Origin: Cypionkella sp.
GTDB taxonomy: Bacteria > Pseudomonadota > Alphaproteobacteria > Rhodobacterales > Rhodobacteraceae
Length of the DNA stretch: 64,000 bases
Direction: 5' to 3'
Assembly: GCF_030652235.1 (NCBI RefSeq)
Contig: NZ_JAUSBA010000004.1
Coordinates: 30,081-94,080 of the forward strand
The translations under genes were made by a program, and so were the position numbers. Shown piece after piece: positions 53,562-62,631 of this stretch (its first letter is position 1; the number at the start of each line of letters is the position of its first letter). The notes under the pieces were generated by a model, which saw only the letters and a list, made by a program, of their open reading frames with translations, made no database searches and was not told where the DNA came from.

Positions 53562-54620
53562 ATGACCAGCACCCCCGCTCCGCCTTCGCGCCTGATCCCG
53601 TTGCTTCGCCAAATCGGCGGCACGGTTGTCACGCTGTTTGTCACCTTTCTTGGCCTGTTGATGGTGACCTTCTTCATCTCCAACGTGATCCCGGTTGATC
53701 CGGTGCTCTCGATCCTTGGCGAGCGCGCCACCGAAGCGCAGATGGAAGAAGCCCGCGAGCGGTTGGGCCTGAATGAACCGCTGTGGAAGCAATTCGGCAT
53801 CTATGTCGGCAACACGCTGCAAGGCGATCTCGGCACCTCTATCCGCACCCGCGAGCCTGTGCTGCAAGAAGTCAGCCAACGCTTCCCCGCCACGCTGGAA
53901 CTCGCCACCCTCGCCACCATTCTGGGGGTGCTTCTGGGCGTGCCTGCTGGCGTTATCGCCGCCACCAAACCCGGCAGCTTTTTCGACCAATCCACCCGCC
54001 TGATCGGCCTGATGGGTTATTCGATGCCGGTTTTCTGGCTTGGCCTGATGGGGCTGCTGCTGTTCTACGGCCAACTCGGCTGGGTCGGCGGCCCCGGACG
54101 TCTCGATGCAGGCTATCAAATGTCACTCGACTTTGAACTCACGCAATACACCGGCATGATCCTGCTCGACACCGCCCTGAACAACCGCTGGGACATGTTC
54201 GCCAACGCGTTTTCCCACATCATTCTGCCCGCAGGCATCCTCGCCTATATCTCAATGGCTTATATCAGCAGAATGACCCGCAGCTTCATGATGAACGAAC
54301 TCGGCCAGGAATACATCACCACCGCCCGCGTCAAGGGCATGCCCGAGCGTCGGGTGATCTGGGTCCACGCGCTGAAAAACGTCATGGTGCCGCTGATCAC
54401 GGTGATCGCGCTAAGCTACGCCTACCTGCTGGAAGGCGCCGTGCTGACCGAAACCATCTTCGCATGGCCGGGACTTGGCAGCTACATCACCGATGCCCTG
54501 ATGGTCGCCGACATGCCCGCCGTTCTGGGGGGAACCGTCGTTGTCGGCATCGCCTATATCGGGCTCAACATGCTGTCAGACCTGCTCTACCGCCTCGTCG
54601 ATCCGAGGGCACGGGTATGA
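53562..54620 (+). CDS. Peptide ABC transporter permease (DppB type)
   Basis: 352 aa. TM1 LFVTFLGLLMVTFFISNVIPVDPV with an unusual VIPVDP motif, then RERLGLNEPLWKQFGIYVGNTLQGDLGTSIRTREPV, five further helices and an EAA loop TTARVKGMPERRVIWVHALKN. The start ATG comes directly after the hairpin. It overlaps the next permease gene by 4 bases. Confidence 0.92.
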   Translation: MTSTPAPPSRLIPLLRQIGGTVVTLFVTFLGLLMVTFFISNVIPVDPVLSILGERATEAQMEEARERLGLNEPLWKQFGIYVGNTLQGDLGTSIRTREPVLQEVSQRFPATLELATLATILGVLLGVPAGVIAATKPGSFFDQSTRLIGLMGYSMPVFWLGLMGLLLFYGQLGWVGGPGRLDAGYQMSLDFELTQYTGMILLDTALNNRWDMFANAFSHIILPAGILAYISMAYISRMTRSFMMNELGQEYITTARVKGMPERRVIWVHALKNVMVPLITVIALSYAYLLEGAVLTETIFAWPGLGSYITDALMVADMPAVLGGTVVVGIAYIGLNMLSDLLYRLVDPRARV

Positions 54621-55522
54621 GCACACTCACCACATGGCTGCGCGACCCCAACCCCGCCTCGCGGATGCAATCGCGTTTGGGCCAAAGCTACCTCAGCTGG
54701 CTGCGCCTGCGCCGCAACCCGCTCGCGATGATCGGTCTGCTGATCACCGCCGCCCTGCTGTTCGTGGCGATCTTCGCGCCGGTCCTTGCCCCGCATGACC
54801 CAATCACCCAAGAGCTTGGCCGCCGTCTGCTGCCTCCCGGCACCCCCGGCAACATCCTTGGCACCGACGATTTCGGCCGCGATATCCTCAGCCGCATCCT
54901 CTACGGCAGCCGCATCACCCTCTATATCGTGCTGCTGGTGATCCTGACCGCCCCGGTGGTCGGCCTGATCATCGGCACCGTCGCGGGCTATTTCGGCGGC
55001 TGGGTCGACACCATCCTGATGCGGATTACCGACATCTTCCTCGCCTTCCCCAAGCTGATCCTCGCCCTTGCCTTAGTCGCCGTCCTCGGCCCCGGCATGG
55101 AAAACGCCGTCCTCGCCATCGCGCTGACAAGCTGGCCACCCTACGCCCGCGTATCCCGCGCCGAGACGCTCACGGTCCGTAATTCCGACTACATCGCCGC
55201 CGTTAAACTGCAAGGCGCCGGACCCATCCGTATCATCTGGGGCCATGTCATCCCGATGTGCCTGCCTTCCGTCATCATCCGGGTCACCCTCGACATGGCA
55301 GGCGTCATCCTCACCGCCGCTGGCCTCGGCTTCCTCGGCCTTGGTGTGCAACCGCCGCTGCCAGAATGGGGCCTGATGATCTCCGCAGGCCGCAAATTCT
55401 TGTTTGAGCAATGGTGGGTCGCCACCATGCCCGGCCTTGCCATCTTCATCGTCTCTCTGGGCTTCAACCTGCTGGGTGACGGCCTCCGCGACGTTCTCGA
55501 TCCGAAAAGCGCCAGCAAATGA
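54617..55522 (+). CDS. Peptide ABC transporter permease (DppC type)
   Basis: 301 aa. RLRRNPLAMIGLLITAALLFVAIFAPVLAPHDP, LGTDDFGRDILSRILYGSR and the EAA loop YIAAVKLQGAGPIRIIWGHVIPM mark the DppC family. The start is the ATG at 54617, overlapping the DppB-like stop (ATGA); longer open frame upstream lies within that gene. Confidence 0.92.
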   Translation: MSTLTTWLRDPNPASRMQSRLGQSYLSWLRLRRNPLAMIGLLITAALLFVAIFAPVLAPHDPITQELGRRLLPPGTPGNILGTDDFGRDILSRILYGSRITLYIVLLVILTAPVVGLIIGTVAGYFGGWVDTILMRITDIFLAFPKLILALALVAVLGPGMENAVLAIALTSWPPYARVSRAETLTVRNSDYIAAVKLQGAGPIRIIWGHVIPMCLPSVIIRVTLDMAGVILTAAGLGFLGLGVQPPLPEWGLMISAGRKFLFEQWWVATMPGLAIFIVSLGFNLLGDGLRDVLDPKSASK

Positions 55523-56349
55523 GCCTTCTTTCCGTCAAAAACCTCCGCGTCACCTTTGACACCGAAGCAGGCCGGGTCGAGGCCGTCCGCGGCGTCTCGT
55601 TCAACCTTGACCGCGAACGCCTCGGCATCGTCGGCGAATCCGGTTCCGGCAAAACCATGACAGGCCGCTCCGTCCTCCGCCTGATCCGCCCACCAGGCAA
55701 GATCGAAGCCGATGAGATGACCTTCGACGGCATCGACCTGATGAAAGCCTCTGAAACCCAAATGCGCGCCCTTCGCGGCCCCCGCATCGCCATGGTGATG
55801 CAAGACCCGAAATACTCCCTGAACCCGGTGATGAAAATCGGCGCGCAGCTGACCGAAGGCCTGCGCCAACGCGACAAAGTCTCCAAAGCCGAAGCCTATG
55901 CAAAGGCTGTCGACGCGCTGAACGCCGTGCAAATCCGTGACCCGCAGCGCGTGATGGAAGCTTACCCGCACGAACTTTCCGGCGGCATGGGCCAGCGCGT
56001 GATGATCGCGATGATGCTGATCCCCAACCCCGACCTGCTGATTGCCGATGAACCCACCAGCGCCCTCGACGTCACCGTCCAAGCCGAAGTCCTCTCCATC
56101 CTCGACAACCTCGTGAAAACCCGCGGCATGGGCCTGATCTTCATCTCCCACGATCTCCGCCTCGTCGCCCGTTTCTGCGACCGGGTTTTGGTGATGTACA
56201 AAGGCAAAGTCGTCGAAGAACTTGCCGCCAAGGATCTCATGCACGCCAAACACCCCTACACCCAAGGCCTGCTCAACTGCCTACCCCGCATCGGCGGCAG
56301 CCGAGAACCGCTGCCAAGCCTAGACCGCGACGCAAGTTGGGCGCTGTAA
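55519..56349 (+). CDS. Peptide ABC transporter ATPase (DppD type)
   Basis: 276 aa. Walker A GESGSGKT near residue 38, signature LSGGMGQRV, Walker B LLIADEPTSALD, and a C-terminal HPYTQGLLNCLP peptide-transporter extension. The signature has GMGQ rather than GQRQ, common in DppD. ATGA overlap with the DppC-like gene. Confidence 0.92.
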   Translation: MSLLSVKNLRVTFDTEAGRVEAVRGVSFNLDRERLGIVGESGSGKTMTGRSVLRLIRPPGKIEADEMTFDGIDLMKASETQMRALRGPRIAMVMQDPKYSLNPVMKIGAQLTEGLRQRDKVSKAEAYAKAVDALNAVQIRDPQRVMEAYPHELSGGMGQRVMIAMMLIPNPDLLIADEPTSALDVTVQAEVLSILDNLVKTRGMGLIFISHDLRLVARFCDRVLVMYKGKVVEELAAKDLMHAKHPYTQGLLNCLPRIGGSREPLPSLDRDASWAL

Positions 56350-56350
56350 A

Positions 56351-57100
56351 ATGCTGATAGAAATCGAAAACCTCTCTGTCACCTTCACCGCCCAAGGCCG
56401 CCTCGTCCGCGCAGTCGAAAATGTATCCCTCAACGTCAAAGCTCAGGAATCCTACGGCCTCGTCGGCGAATCCGGTTCCGGAAAATCCACCATCCTGCGC
56501 GCCATCTGTGGTCTCGCCCCGATCTCGGGCGGCACCATCCGCATCAACGGCAAACCGATCACCCACGACCGCGCCTTCTCGCGCAAAGTCCAAATGGTGT
56601 TCCAAGACCCCTACGCCTCGCTCCACCCCCGCCACACCATTGACCGCACCCTCAGCGAACCCCTCGCCATCCACGGCCTGCCGCTGACCGATGCTGCGAT
56701 CACAAAGGCGCTCACCGATGTCGGCCTGCCGCCCAACTTTCGCTTTCGCTACCCGCACCAACTCTCCGGCGGCCAACGCCAACGCGTCGCCATTGCCCGC
56801 GCTTTGATGCTGCAACCCGAAATCCTGCTGCTGGACGAGCCGACCTCCGCCCTCGACGCCTCCGTCCAAGCCGAAACCCTCAACCTGCTCAGCCGCCTGC
56901 GAACCGAACGCGGCCTCACCTTCCTGATGGTCTCCCACGACCTCGCCGTGATCGACCACATGTGCGACCGCATCCTTGTGATGCAACATGGCAAAGCCGT
57001 CGAAGAGCTGACGCGCGACGCCCTTGCCACCGCGCAAATGACCACAACCTACGCCCGCAGCCTGTTCGCCGCCTCCGCCGACCGGATGCTCGAAGGCTAA
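56351..57100 (+). CDS. Peptide ABC transporter ATPase (DppF type)
   Basis: 249 aa. Walker A GESGSGKS near residue 37, MVFQDPYASLHPRHT, signature LSGGQRQRV, Walker B LLLDEPTSALD. It is shorter at the C-terminus than DppF (usually ~320 aa). It begins one base after the previous stop and completes the transporter. Confidence 0.92.
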   Translation: MLIEIENLSVTFTAQGRLVRAVENVSLNVKAQESYGLVGESGSGKSTILRAICGLAPISGGTIRINGKPITHDRAFSRKVQMVFQDPYASLHPRHTIDRTLSEPLAIHGLPLTDAAITKALTDVGLPPNFRFRYPHQLSGGQRQRVAIARALMLQPEILLLDEPTSALDASVQAETLNLLSRLRTERGLTFLMVSHDLAVIDHMCDRILVMQHGKAVEELTRDALATAQMTTTYARSLFAASADRMLEG

Positions 57101-57154
57101 CCCAGCCCGGCTTTCATACTGGTTCAAATACTCCACGGGGGTCCGGGTGTGTGA

Positions 57155-57165
57155 CCCCCCCCCCC
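57155..57165. repeat. Poly-C tract (11 C)
   Basis: Eleven consecutive C, 31 bases before the start of the second dipeptidase, within a GGGGGTC / GACCCCC hairpin. Copy number can slip. Confidence 0.6.
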
Positions 57166-57196
57166 GGCGCTTCTCACGAAAACAAAGGCTTCAAAA

Positions 57197-58255
57197 ATGT
57201 TCCCCACCTTCGATGGCCACAACGACCTGCTGCTGCGCCTGCACAACCACCCAGAAAACCGCGAAGCGATCTGGCTGACCGGTGAAGGCAAGGGCCACCT
57301 CGACCTGCCCCGGATGCAAAAGGGCGGCTTCAAGGCTGGCTTTTTCGCCATTTACATCCCGTCGCCCGCCGCGCACGACGCCCCCGACTACATGGCGCAG
57401 ATGGAAAACCCACCCTTCAGCCTCCCGCTCGGCACCCTGATCACCGAGCCCGAAGCCCTTCCTATCGCCATGTCGATGGCCCGCCAATTCCTGTGGATGG
57501 AGCGCAGCTCCCAAGGCCAGTTCAAACTCTGCACCACCACCGCCGAAATCCGCGACTGCCTTGCCACCAACACCATCGCAGGCATCCTGCATATGGAGGG
57601 TGCCGAAGCCATCGATGCCAACCTCGACAACCTCTACGCCTTCCACGCCATGGGCCTGCGCTCCTTAGGCCCGGTCTGGTCGCGCCCCACCATCTTCGGC
57701 CACGGCGTCCCGTTCGCCTTCCCCTCCGGCCCAGATACGGGCGAGGGCCTGACCGAGGCCGGAAAACGCCTGATCCGCGCCTGCAATGATCTGCAAATCA
57801 TGATCGACCTCTCCCATATCAACGAAGCAGGTTTCAACGATGTCGCCCGCCTGTCGGACGCGCCCCTCGTCGCCACCCATTCCAACGCCCACGCCATCAC
57901 CCCCAGCAGTCGCAACCTCACCGACCGCCAACTCCAGATGATCGCTGAGTCCAAAGGCATGGTCGGCCTGAACTTTGCCACTTCCTTCCTGCGCCGCGAT
58001 GGCAAACAATCGGGCGATATGGGCTGGGAAGACGTGCTGGCTCATCTTGACCATCTGCTGGAACACTTGGGCGAAAACCACCTTGGCCTCGGCTCCGATT
58101 TCGATGGCGCGACCCTTCCGAACGGCATCGGCGACGTCACCGGCCTGCCCGCCCTGCAACAAGCCATGCTCGACCACGGCTATGGCGAGGCCTTGATGCA
58201 AAAGCTTTGCTACGACAACTGGCTCGCCCTGCTGGACCGCACTTGGGGCGCATAA
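57197..58255 (+). CDS. Membrane dipeptidase, M19 family (copy 2)
   Basis: 352 aa. Zinc ligands His8 and Asp10 in FDGHNDLLLRL, Glu in GILHMEGAEAID, His in VATHSNAHAI, Asp in LGSDFDGATLP. The central region (RSLGPVWSRP, IFGHGVPF, LTEAGKRLI) is nearly identical in places to copy 1 at 50718-51749, suggesting duplication around the transporter operon. Cytoplasmic, no signal peptide. It lies 96 bases after the DppF-type gene. Confidence 0.92.
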   Translation: MFPTFDGHNDLLLRLHNHPENREAIWLTGEGKGHLDLPRMQKGGFKAGFFAIYIPSPAAHDAPDYMAQMENPPFSLPLGTLITEPEALPIAMSMARQFLWMERSSQGQFKLCTTTAEIRDCLATNTIAGILHMEGAEAIDANLDNLYAFHAMGLRSLGPVWSRPTIFGHGVPFAFPSGPDTGEGLTEAGKRLIRACNDLQIMIDLSHINEAGFNDVARLSDAPLVATHSNAHAITPSSRNLTDRQLQMIAESKGMVGLNFATSFLRRDGKQSGDMGWEDVLAHLDHLLEHLGENHLGLGSDFDGATLPNGIGDVTGLPALQQAMLDHGYGEALMQKLCYDNWLALLDRTWGA

Positions 58256-58256
58256 T

Positions 58257-58318
58257 GTGGGGTGGGGTTCCACCCCACCGAACCCCGGCATAAGTTGGGG
58301 TAAAACCCCACCCTACCC
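58257..58318. repeat. Full copy of the GGGTAGGGTGGGG palindromic element
   Basis: Left part GGTGGGG-TTCCA-CCCCACC, spacer, right part GGGGT-AAA-ACCCC continuing to CACCCTACCC; the ends are inverted copies of GGGTGGGGTT. A half copy is at 16454-16481. It begins one base after the dipeptidase stop. Confidence 0.7.
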
Positions 58319-58331
58319 AAAAGGCCCGCCG

Positions 58332-59096
58332 ATGTCCAAACTCGCTCTTGTCACCGCAGGCCCCTCAGCCATCGGCCATGCCCTTGTCACGGCGCTTGCA
58401 AACGCGGGCTATGACATAGGCTTCACCCACCTAAACCAACCCGAAGCCGCCCAAACCCTGATCACTGCCGTCGAAGCCGCAGGCCAACGCGCCCACGCAT
58501 GGGAATGCGATGCAGGTGACCAAATTCAAACCACCCGCTTCCACACCGAGGCCGCCCTGTGGGCCGATACCGCCCCAAGCGTCATGGTTAACAACGCAGG
58601 CGTCCAAACGTGGTCCAGCCTCCTCGACCTCAACCCCGAGGATTGGGACCGCACCATCGCCACCAATCTGCGCGGCACCTTCCTCAACACCCAGGCCGCC
58701 GCGAAAGCCATGATCAAAGCAGGCCAACCCGGCGCGATCATCACCCTTGGTTCAGGCTGCAACAAACTCGCCTTCCCGAAACTGGTTGATTACACCACCT
58801 CAAAGGGCGGCATCGAGCAATTCACCAAGGTCGCAGCGGTAGAACTCGGGCCCCACAACATCCGCGTCAACTGTATCGCCCCCGGAGCCATCGCCACCGC
58901 CCGCACCGCCGCCGAGGCCCCGGATTACGACGCCACTTGGGCCCGGGTCACACCCTTGCGCCGCGTCGGCACCCCGCAAGACCTCGCCGGGCCGCTGCTG
59001 TTCCTGATCTCCGATGCCGCCGCTTTCGTCACGGGTCAAACCCTCTGGGTCGACGGCGGAGCGTTCAGCCAAGCCAACTGGCCCTATGAGACCTAA
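58332..59096 (+). CDS. Short-chain dehydrogenase/reductase with altered cofactor motif
   Basis: 254 aa. Catalytic YTTSKGG (Tyr-x3-Lys), VNNAGVQTWSSLL and IRVNCIAPGAIATA are standard. The Rossmann loop reads TAGPSAIG at residues 8-15, where the classical TGxxxGIG has Gly at the second and sixth places. The Ser of the triad is present (LGSGCNK). Substrate unknown. The ATG at 58332 starts MSKLALVTAG; the open frame further upstream lies in the repeat. Confidence 0.88.
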   Translation: MSKLALVTAGPSAIGHALVTALANAGYDIGFTHLNQPEAAQTLITAVEAAGQRAHAWECDAGDQIQTTRFHTEAALWADTAPSVMVNNAGVQTWSSLLDLNPEDWDRTIATNLRGTFLNTQAAAKAMIKAGQPGAIITLGSGCNKLAFPKLVDYTTSKGGIEQFTKVAAVELGPHNIRVNCIAPGAIATARTAAEAPDYDATWARVTPLRRVGTPQDLAGPLLFLISDAAAFVTGQTLWVDGGAFSQANWPYET

Positions 59097-59161
59097 TCCG
59101 CTAAATTTATCTAAAATTTGCTTTCAAATAGGCCCAAATACTTCCGCCGGAGGCGCACCTT

Positions 59162-60088
59162 TCAACTAGAACGCCCCTCAATCGCCCCGCGCACCGCATC
59201 GCGCACATGCGCCGCCATGAAATCGGTGAACAGCTTCACCTTCGGGTCTTTCAACCGCCGATGCTGTGACAGGCTCGACAGCTGCGTCGGCAACGGCGGC
59301 GTCGCCACCGCCACAGGCACCAGCGCGCCCGAGCGCAAATGATCCGCCACCTCAAACACCGGCTTCATCACAATGCCGCGCCCATCCAGCGCCCAGCCGG
59401 TCAGCACATCGCCATCGTCACTCTCAAACGGCCCGGTGATCTCATAGCGCCGCACGCCGTCAGCCGTCTGCAACGCCCACTGAAATTCCTTCGCGCCGGG
59501 AAACCGCAGGTTCAGACATTCGTGCTTGTCGCCCACCAAAGCCGCGCCATCCAAAGGCATCCCCCTCCGCGCGATATAGGCCGGGGCAGCGCACAAAACC
59601 CGCGGGCAATCGGCAATCAGCCGCACCTTCAGCGTCGAATCCTCCAAAATCCCCAGATGAAACGCCACATCCAGCCCCTCAGCCGTCACATCAATGATCC
59701 GGTCCGACAGCCGCAGCCGCACATCAATCTGCGGATAGATGTCCTTAAAAACAGGCACATGCGGCGCAATAAACCGTCGCCCCACCCCCAGCGGAGCCGA
59801 CACAAAGATCGTCCCCCTCGGGTTTTGTGTGACATCCATCACCGCAGCTTCGGCCTCGTCAATCGCCTCTAGCACCTTCTTGGCACCCTCAAAGAAAATC
59901 CGCCCATTCTCGGTCGGCTGCAAACTGCGGGTGGTGCGCGAAAACAGCCTTACCCCCAGATGCTTTTCCAACTCGGATATCCGCGCCGAAGCCACCGCAG
60001 GCGAGGTGCGCTGATCCCGCGCCGCCGCCGACATGCTGCCCAACTCATACACCCGCACAAACATCTTGATCGTGTTGACATAGGACAT
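59162..60088 (-). CDS. LysR-family regulator, divergent from puuD
   Basis: 308 aa. HTH with MFVRVYELGSMSAAARDQRTSPAVASARISELEKHLGVRLFSRTTRSLQPTENG (9-62), then a LysR substrate domain. It is of the type II (DmlR/CrgA-like) group. Divergent from the urate hydroxylase gene with ~110 bases between; control of purine breakdown is inferred from position only. Confidence 0.9.
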   Translation of the reverse strand: MSYVNTIKMFVRVYELGSMSAAARDQRTSPAVASARISELEKHLGVRLFSRTTRSLQPTENGRIFFEGAKKVLEAIDEAEAAVMDVTQNPRGTIFVSAPLGVGRRFIAPHVPVFKDIYPQIDVRLRLSDRIIDVTAEGLDVAFHLGILEDSTLKVRLIADCPRVLCAAPAYIARRGMPLDGAALVGDKHECLNLRFPGAKEFQWALQTADGVRRYEITGPFESDDGDVLTGWALDGRGIVMKPVFEVADHLRSGALVPVAVATPPLPTQLSSLSQHRRLKDPKVKLFTDFMAAHVRDAVRGAIEGRSS

Positions 60089-60199
60089 TTTCGCGCCAAT
60101 CTTGAAAGTATTCCCCGGTTTTTCAGGATTAACAGATCAATACCGCCCGGTATACCCTGCCGAAAACCAAGATAGCCGAGCACAAACAGGAGACTGCCG

Positions 60200-61435
60200 A
60201 TGTATGACTGGGTTGTGCTGTGGGAATGGGTCGAACTCGCGGCGCGCTGGCTGCATGTCACCACCGCGATGGCGTGGATCGGCTCATCCTTCTACTTCAT
60301 CGCCCTCGACCTTGGCCTGCGCAAAACCCCAAGCTTGCCCCCCTTGGCCCATGGTGAGGAATGGCAAGTCCACGGCGGCGGCTTTTACCACATCCAGAAA
60401 TACCTCGTCGCACCTCAGATGCTGCCCGAACACCTCACCTGGTTCAAATGGGAAAGCTACACCACATGGCTGTCCGGTTTCGCTATGCTGTTTCTGGTCT
60501 ACTATCTCGGCGCCAACCTCTACATGATCGACCCCGCCATTGCCGACCTCAGCCAAACCCAAGCCATCGCGATATCTCTGGGCTCGCTTGCTTTCGGCTG
60601 GATCGCCTATGACCTGATCTGCAAAAGCCGCTTTGGCGACGACAACACCCGCCTGATGATCGGCCTTTACATCATCCTCGTCGGCATGGCTTGGGGCTAC
60701 ACGCAGGTCTTCTCGGGCCGCGCGGCCTTGCTTCACCTTGGCGCGTTTACCGCCACCATCATGTCCGCCAACGTCTTCATGATCATCATGCCGAACCAAC
60801 GTATCGTGGTCGCAGACCTGAAAGCAGGCCGCACGCCAGACCCAAAATACGGCAAAATCGCCAAACAGCGCAGCACCCACAACAACTACCTTACTCTCCC
60901 GGTATTGTTCCTGATGCTGTCCAACCACTACCCTTTGGTCTTCGCCACCGAATACAACTGGCTGATTGCTTCCCTTGTGTTCCTGATGGGCGTCACCATC
61001 CGCCATTGGTTCAACACCAAACACGCCCGCAAAGGCAACCCACACTGGACTTGGTTCGTCACGGTCGTGATCTTCCTGATCATCGCATGGCTCTCCACCG
61101 CGCCGATGCGCCACCGCCCCGAGGAAGCTGCCCTCAACGGCCCCGCCCTCATTTACGCCTCAGCCAAAGACTTCGATCAAATCGTCTCCATCGTGCAAGG
61201 CCGCTGCTCGATGTGCCACGCCGCCGAGCCGGTGTATGAGGGCATCTACTGGCCCCCGAAAGGCGTTGTCCTTGAAACCCCCGCTCAAATCGCAGCGGAA
61301 GCCAAGCGCATCTATCTGCAAGCCGGCATCACCCACGCTATGCCCCCCGCCAACCTCAGCTATATGGAAGACCCCGAGCGCGACACCATCCGCCGCTGGT
61401 TCCAATCCGCAGGCCAGGGCGGCCAAGACAGCTAA
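60200..61435 (+). CDS. puuD: Urate hydroxylase PuuD (membrane, cytochrome c-linked)
   Basis: 411 aa. Eight or so membrane helices (for instance VELAARWLHVTTAMAWIGSS, FYFIALDLGL, ALLHLGAFTATIMSANVFM, YNWLIASLVFLMG) with conserved membrane His, followed by a C-terminal cytochrome c domain: CSMCH at 336-340 and a Met ligand near 381 (HAMPP). It oxidises urate to 5-hydroxyisourate. The rest of the purine pathway is not in the window. The ATG at 60200 is preceded by AGGAGA. Confidence 0.94.
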   Translation: MYDWVVLWEWVELAARWLHVTTAMAWIGSSFYFIALDLGLRKTPSLPPLAHGEEWQVHGGGFYHIQKYLVAPQMLPEHLTWFKWESYTTWLSGFAMLFLVYYLGANLYMIDPAIADLSQTQAIAISLGSLAFGWIAYDLICKSRFGDDNTRLMIGLYIILVGMAWGYTQVFSGRAALLHLGAFTATIMSANVFMIIMPNQRIVVADLKAGRTPDPKYGKIAKQRSTHNNYLTLPVLFLMLSNHYPLVFATEYNWLIASLVFLMGVTIRHWFNTKHARKGNPHWTWFVTVVIFLIIAWLSTAPMRHRPEEAALNGPALIYASAKDFDQIVSIVQGRCSMCHAAEPVYEGIYWPPKGVVLETPAQIAAEAKRIYLQAGITHAMPPANLSYMEDPERDTIRRWFQSAGQGGQDS

Positions 61436-61609
61436 TCGCGCGATAAGTAAAGGTCGCCCAAACCAAAGGGCGGCCTCTAAGCCGTCAGACCACCCAGGTC
61501 AGGCATCTGAACTCCTGCTAAAGCCATTCAACAGCAAGTAAAAACGCCCCTGCAGCCCGACGTGATTGCCAGACTATTGCTAAGGTCACTGTCACCGCGT
61601 AATAAATGA

Positions 61610-62590
61610 GTGAACCTGCTATGTTTGGAACATAAAATTTCACAAACTGAGTTCACATATTCATTTGTTCTCTTGACCTATAATCAAGCTGAAACGGTAC
61701 GCGAAGCGGTTTTGGGGGCTCTTGCACAAAACTGCATGCCGTTGGAGATACTAATCTCGGATGACTGCTCTGCCGATGCGACGTTCGACGTTATCCAAGA
61801 AACTGTTGCCTCGTACGCAGGGCCGCATCGTGTTATTCTGAACAGGAATGACCGAAACTTAGGTTTGGCTGGCCATATCGACCGCATTCATGACTTAAGT
61901 CATGGTGATGTTATAATTGTGGCGGCCGGGGATGATATTTCATTGCCACAGCGAAGCGCCAGAATTATTGAGACCTTTGAAGCGAAGCAGCCGCTTCTGG
62001 TGTGTTCTTTGGCAAATGAAATAGATTTGTCAGGACAAAGGATATCAACGAAATATCGTACCGCGACGCTTTACAATTCTATAGATCCATCAGACGTTGC
62101 GGGATCGAGGGCGCTATATCTCGGGGCAACCGGTGCATGGCGCAGGACCTTGTACCAGAAATACGGAGCCATAATTCCTGGAGCTTATGAAGATCTAGTC
62201 ATGGGTTTCCGTGCCGCCCTTGAAGGGAAAATAGCGGTCATTGATGAGGCCCTAGTAATTTACCGCGTCGGCGGCGGCATGGTGTCTTCAAGCATGGTAA
62301 GTGTTGATTTTTCTGGTTTATGCTCGGCCCAAATCCGAAAACTTTCGACATGGAAGGCCGTATTGCGACAGCGTGTCAAGGATGCGCAAACTTTTGGACT
62401 AACTCCGTCCTCACCAATCTGGGCAATACTCAGAACAGCCGAGAGTAGGGCTAATCTTGATTGGGCTTATTACCAGAACGATTTCGGCATTTTTCTGAAG
62501 CTAGCGTTTCGTAACCCCATATTGGCGATTCGCACATTGTGGACTGAGCGACGGCGCAAGCGTAAATTATCGAAAAAATTACGGAAGTAG
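61610..62590 (+). CDS. GT2 glycosyltransferase (AT-rich gene)
   Basis: 326 aa. YSFVLLTYNQAETVREAVLGAL starts the GT-A fold, ILISDDCSADAT is the nucleotide-binding Asp motif, VAAGDDI is the metal-binding DxD-like motif. Only a GTG is available as start (61610); a nearby ATG at 61606 is in another frame. Base use is visibly AT-richer than all preceding genes, and codons such as ATA and AGA are frequent, which suggests transfer. Sugar and acceptor unknown. Confidence 0.82.
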   Translation: MNLLCLEHKISQTEFTYSFVLLTYNQAETVREAVLGALAQNCMPLEILISDDCSADATFDVIQETVASYAGPHRVILNRNDRNLGLAGHIDRIHDLSHGDVIIVAAGDDISLPQRSARIIETFEAKQPLLVCSLANEIDLSGQRISTKYRTATLYNSIDPSDVAGSRALYLGATGAWRRTLYQKYGAIIPGAYEDLVMGFRAALEGKIAVIDEALVIYRVGGGMVSSSMVSVDFSGLCSAQIRKLSTWKAVLRQRVKDAQTFGLTPSSPIWAILRTAESRANLDWAYYQNDFGIFLKLAFRNPILAIRTLWTERRRKRKLSKKLRK

Positions 62591-62631
62591 GCTCTCAGGG
62601 CAATCAATTCAGAGAGATGTCGAGGAACTTT

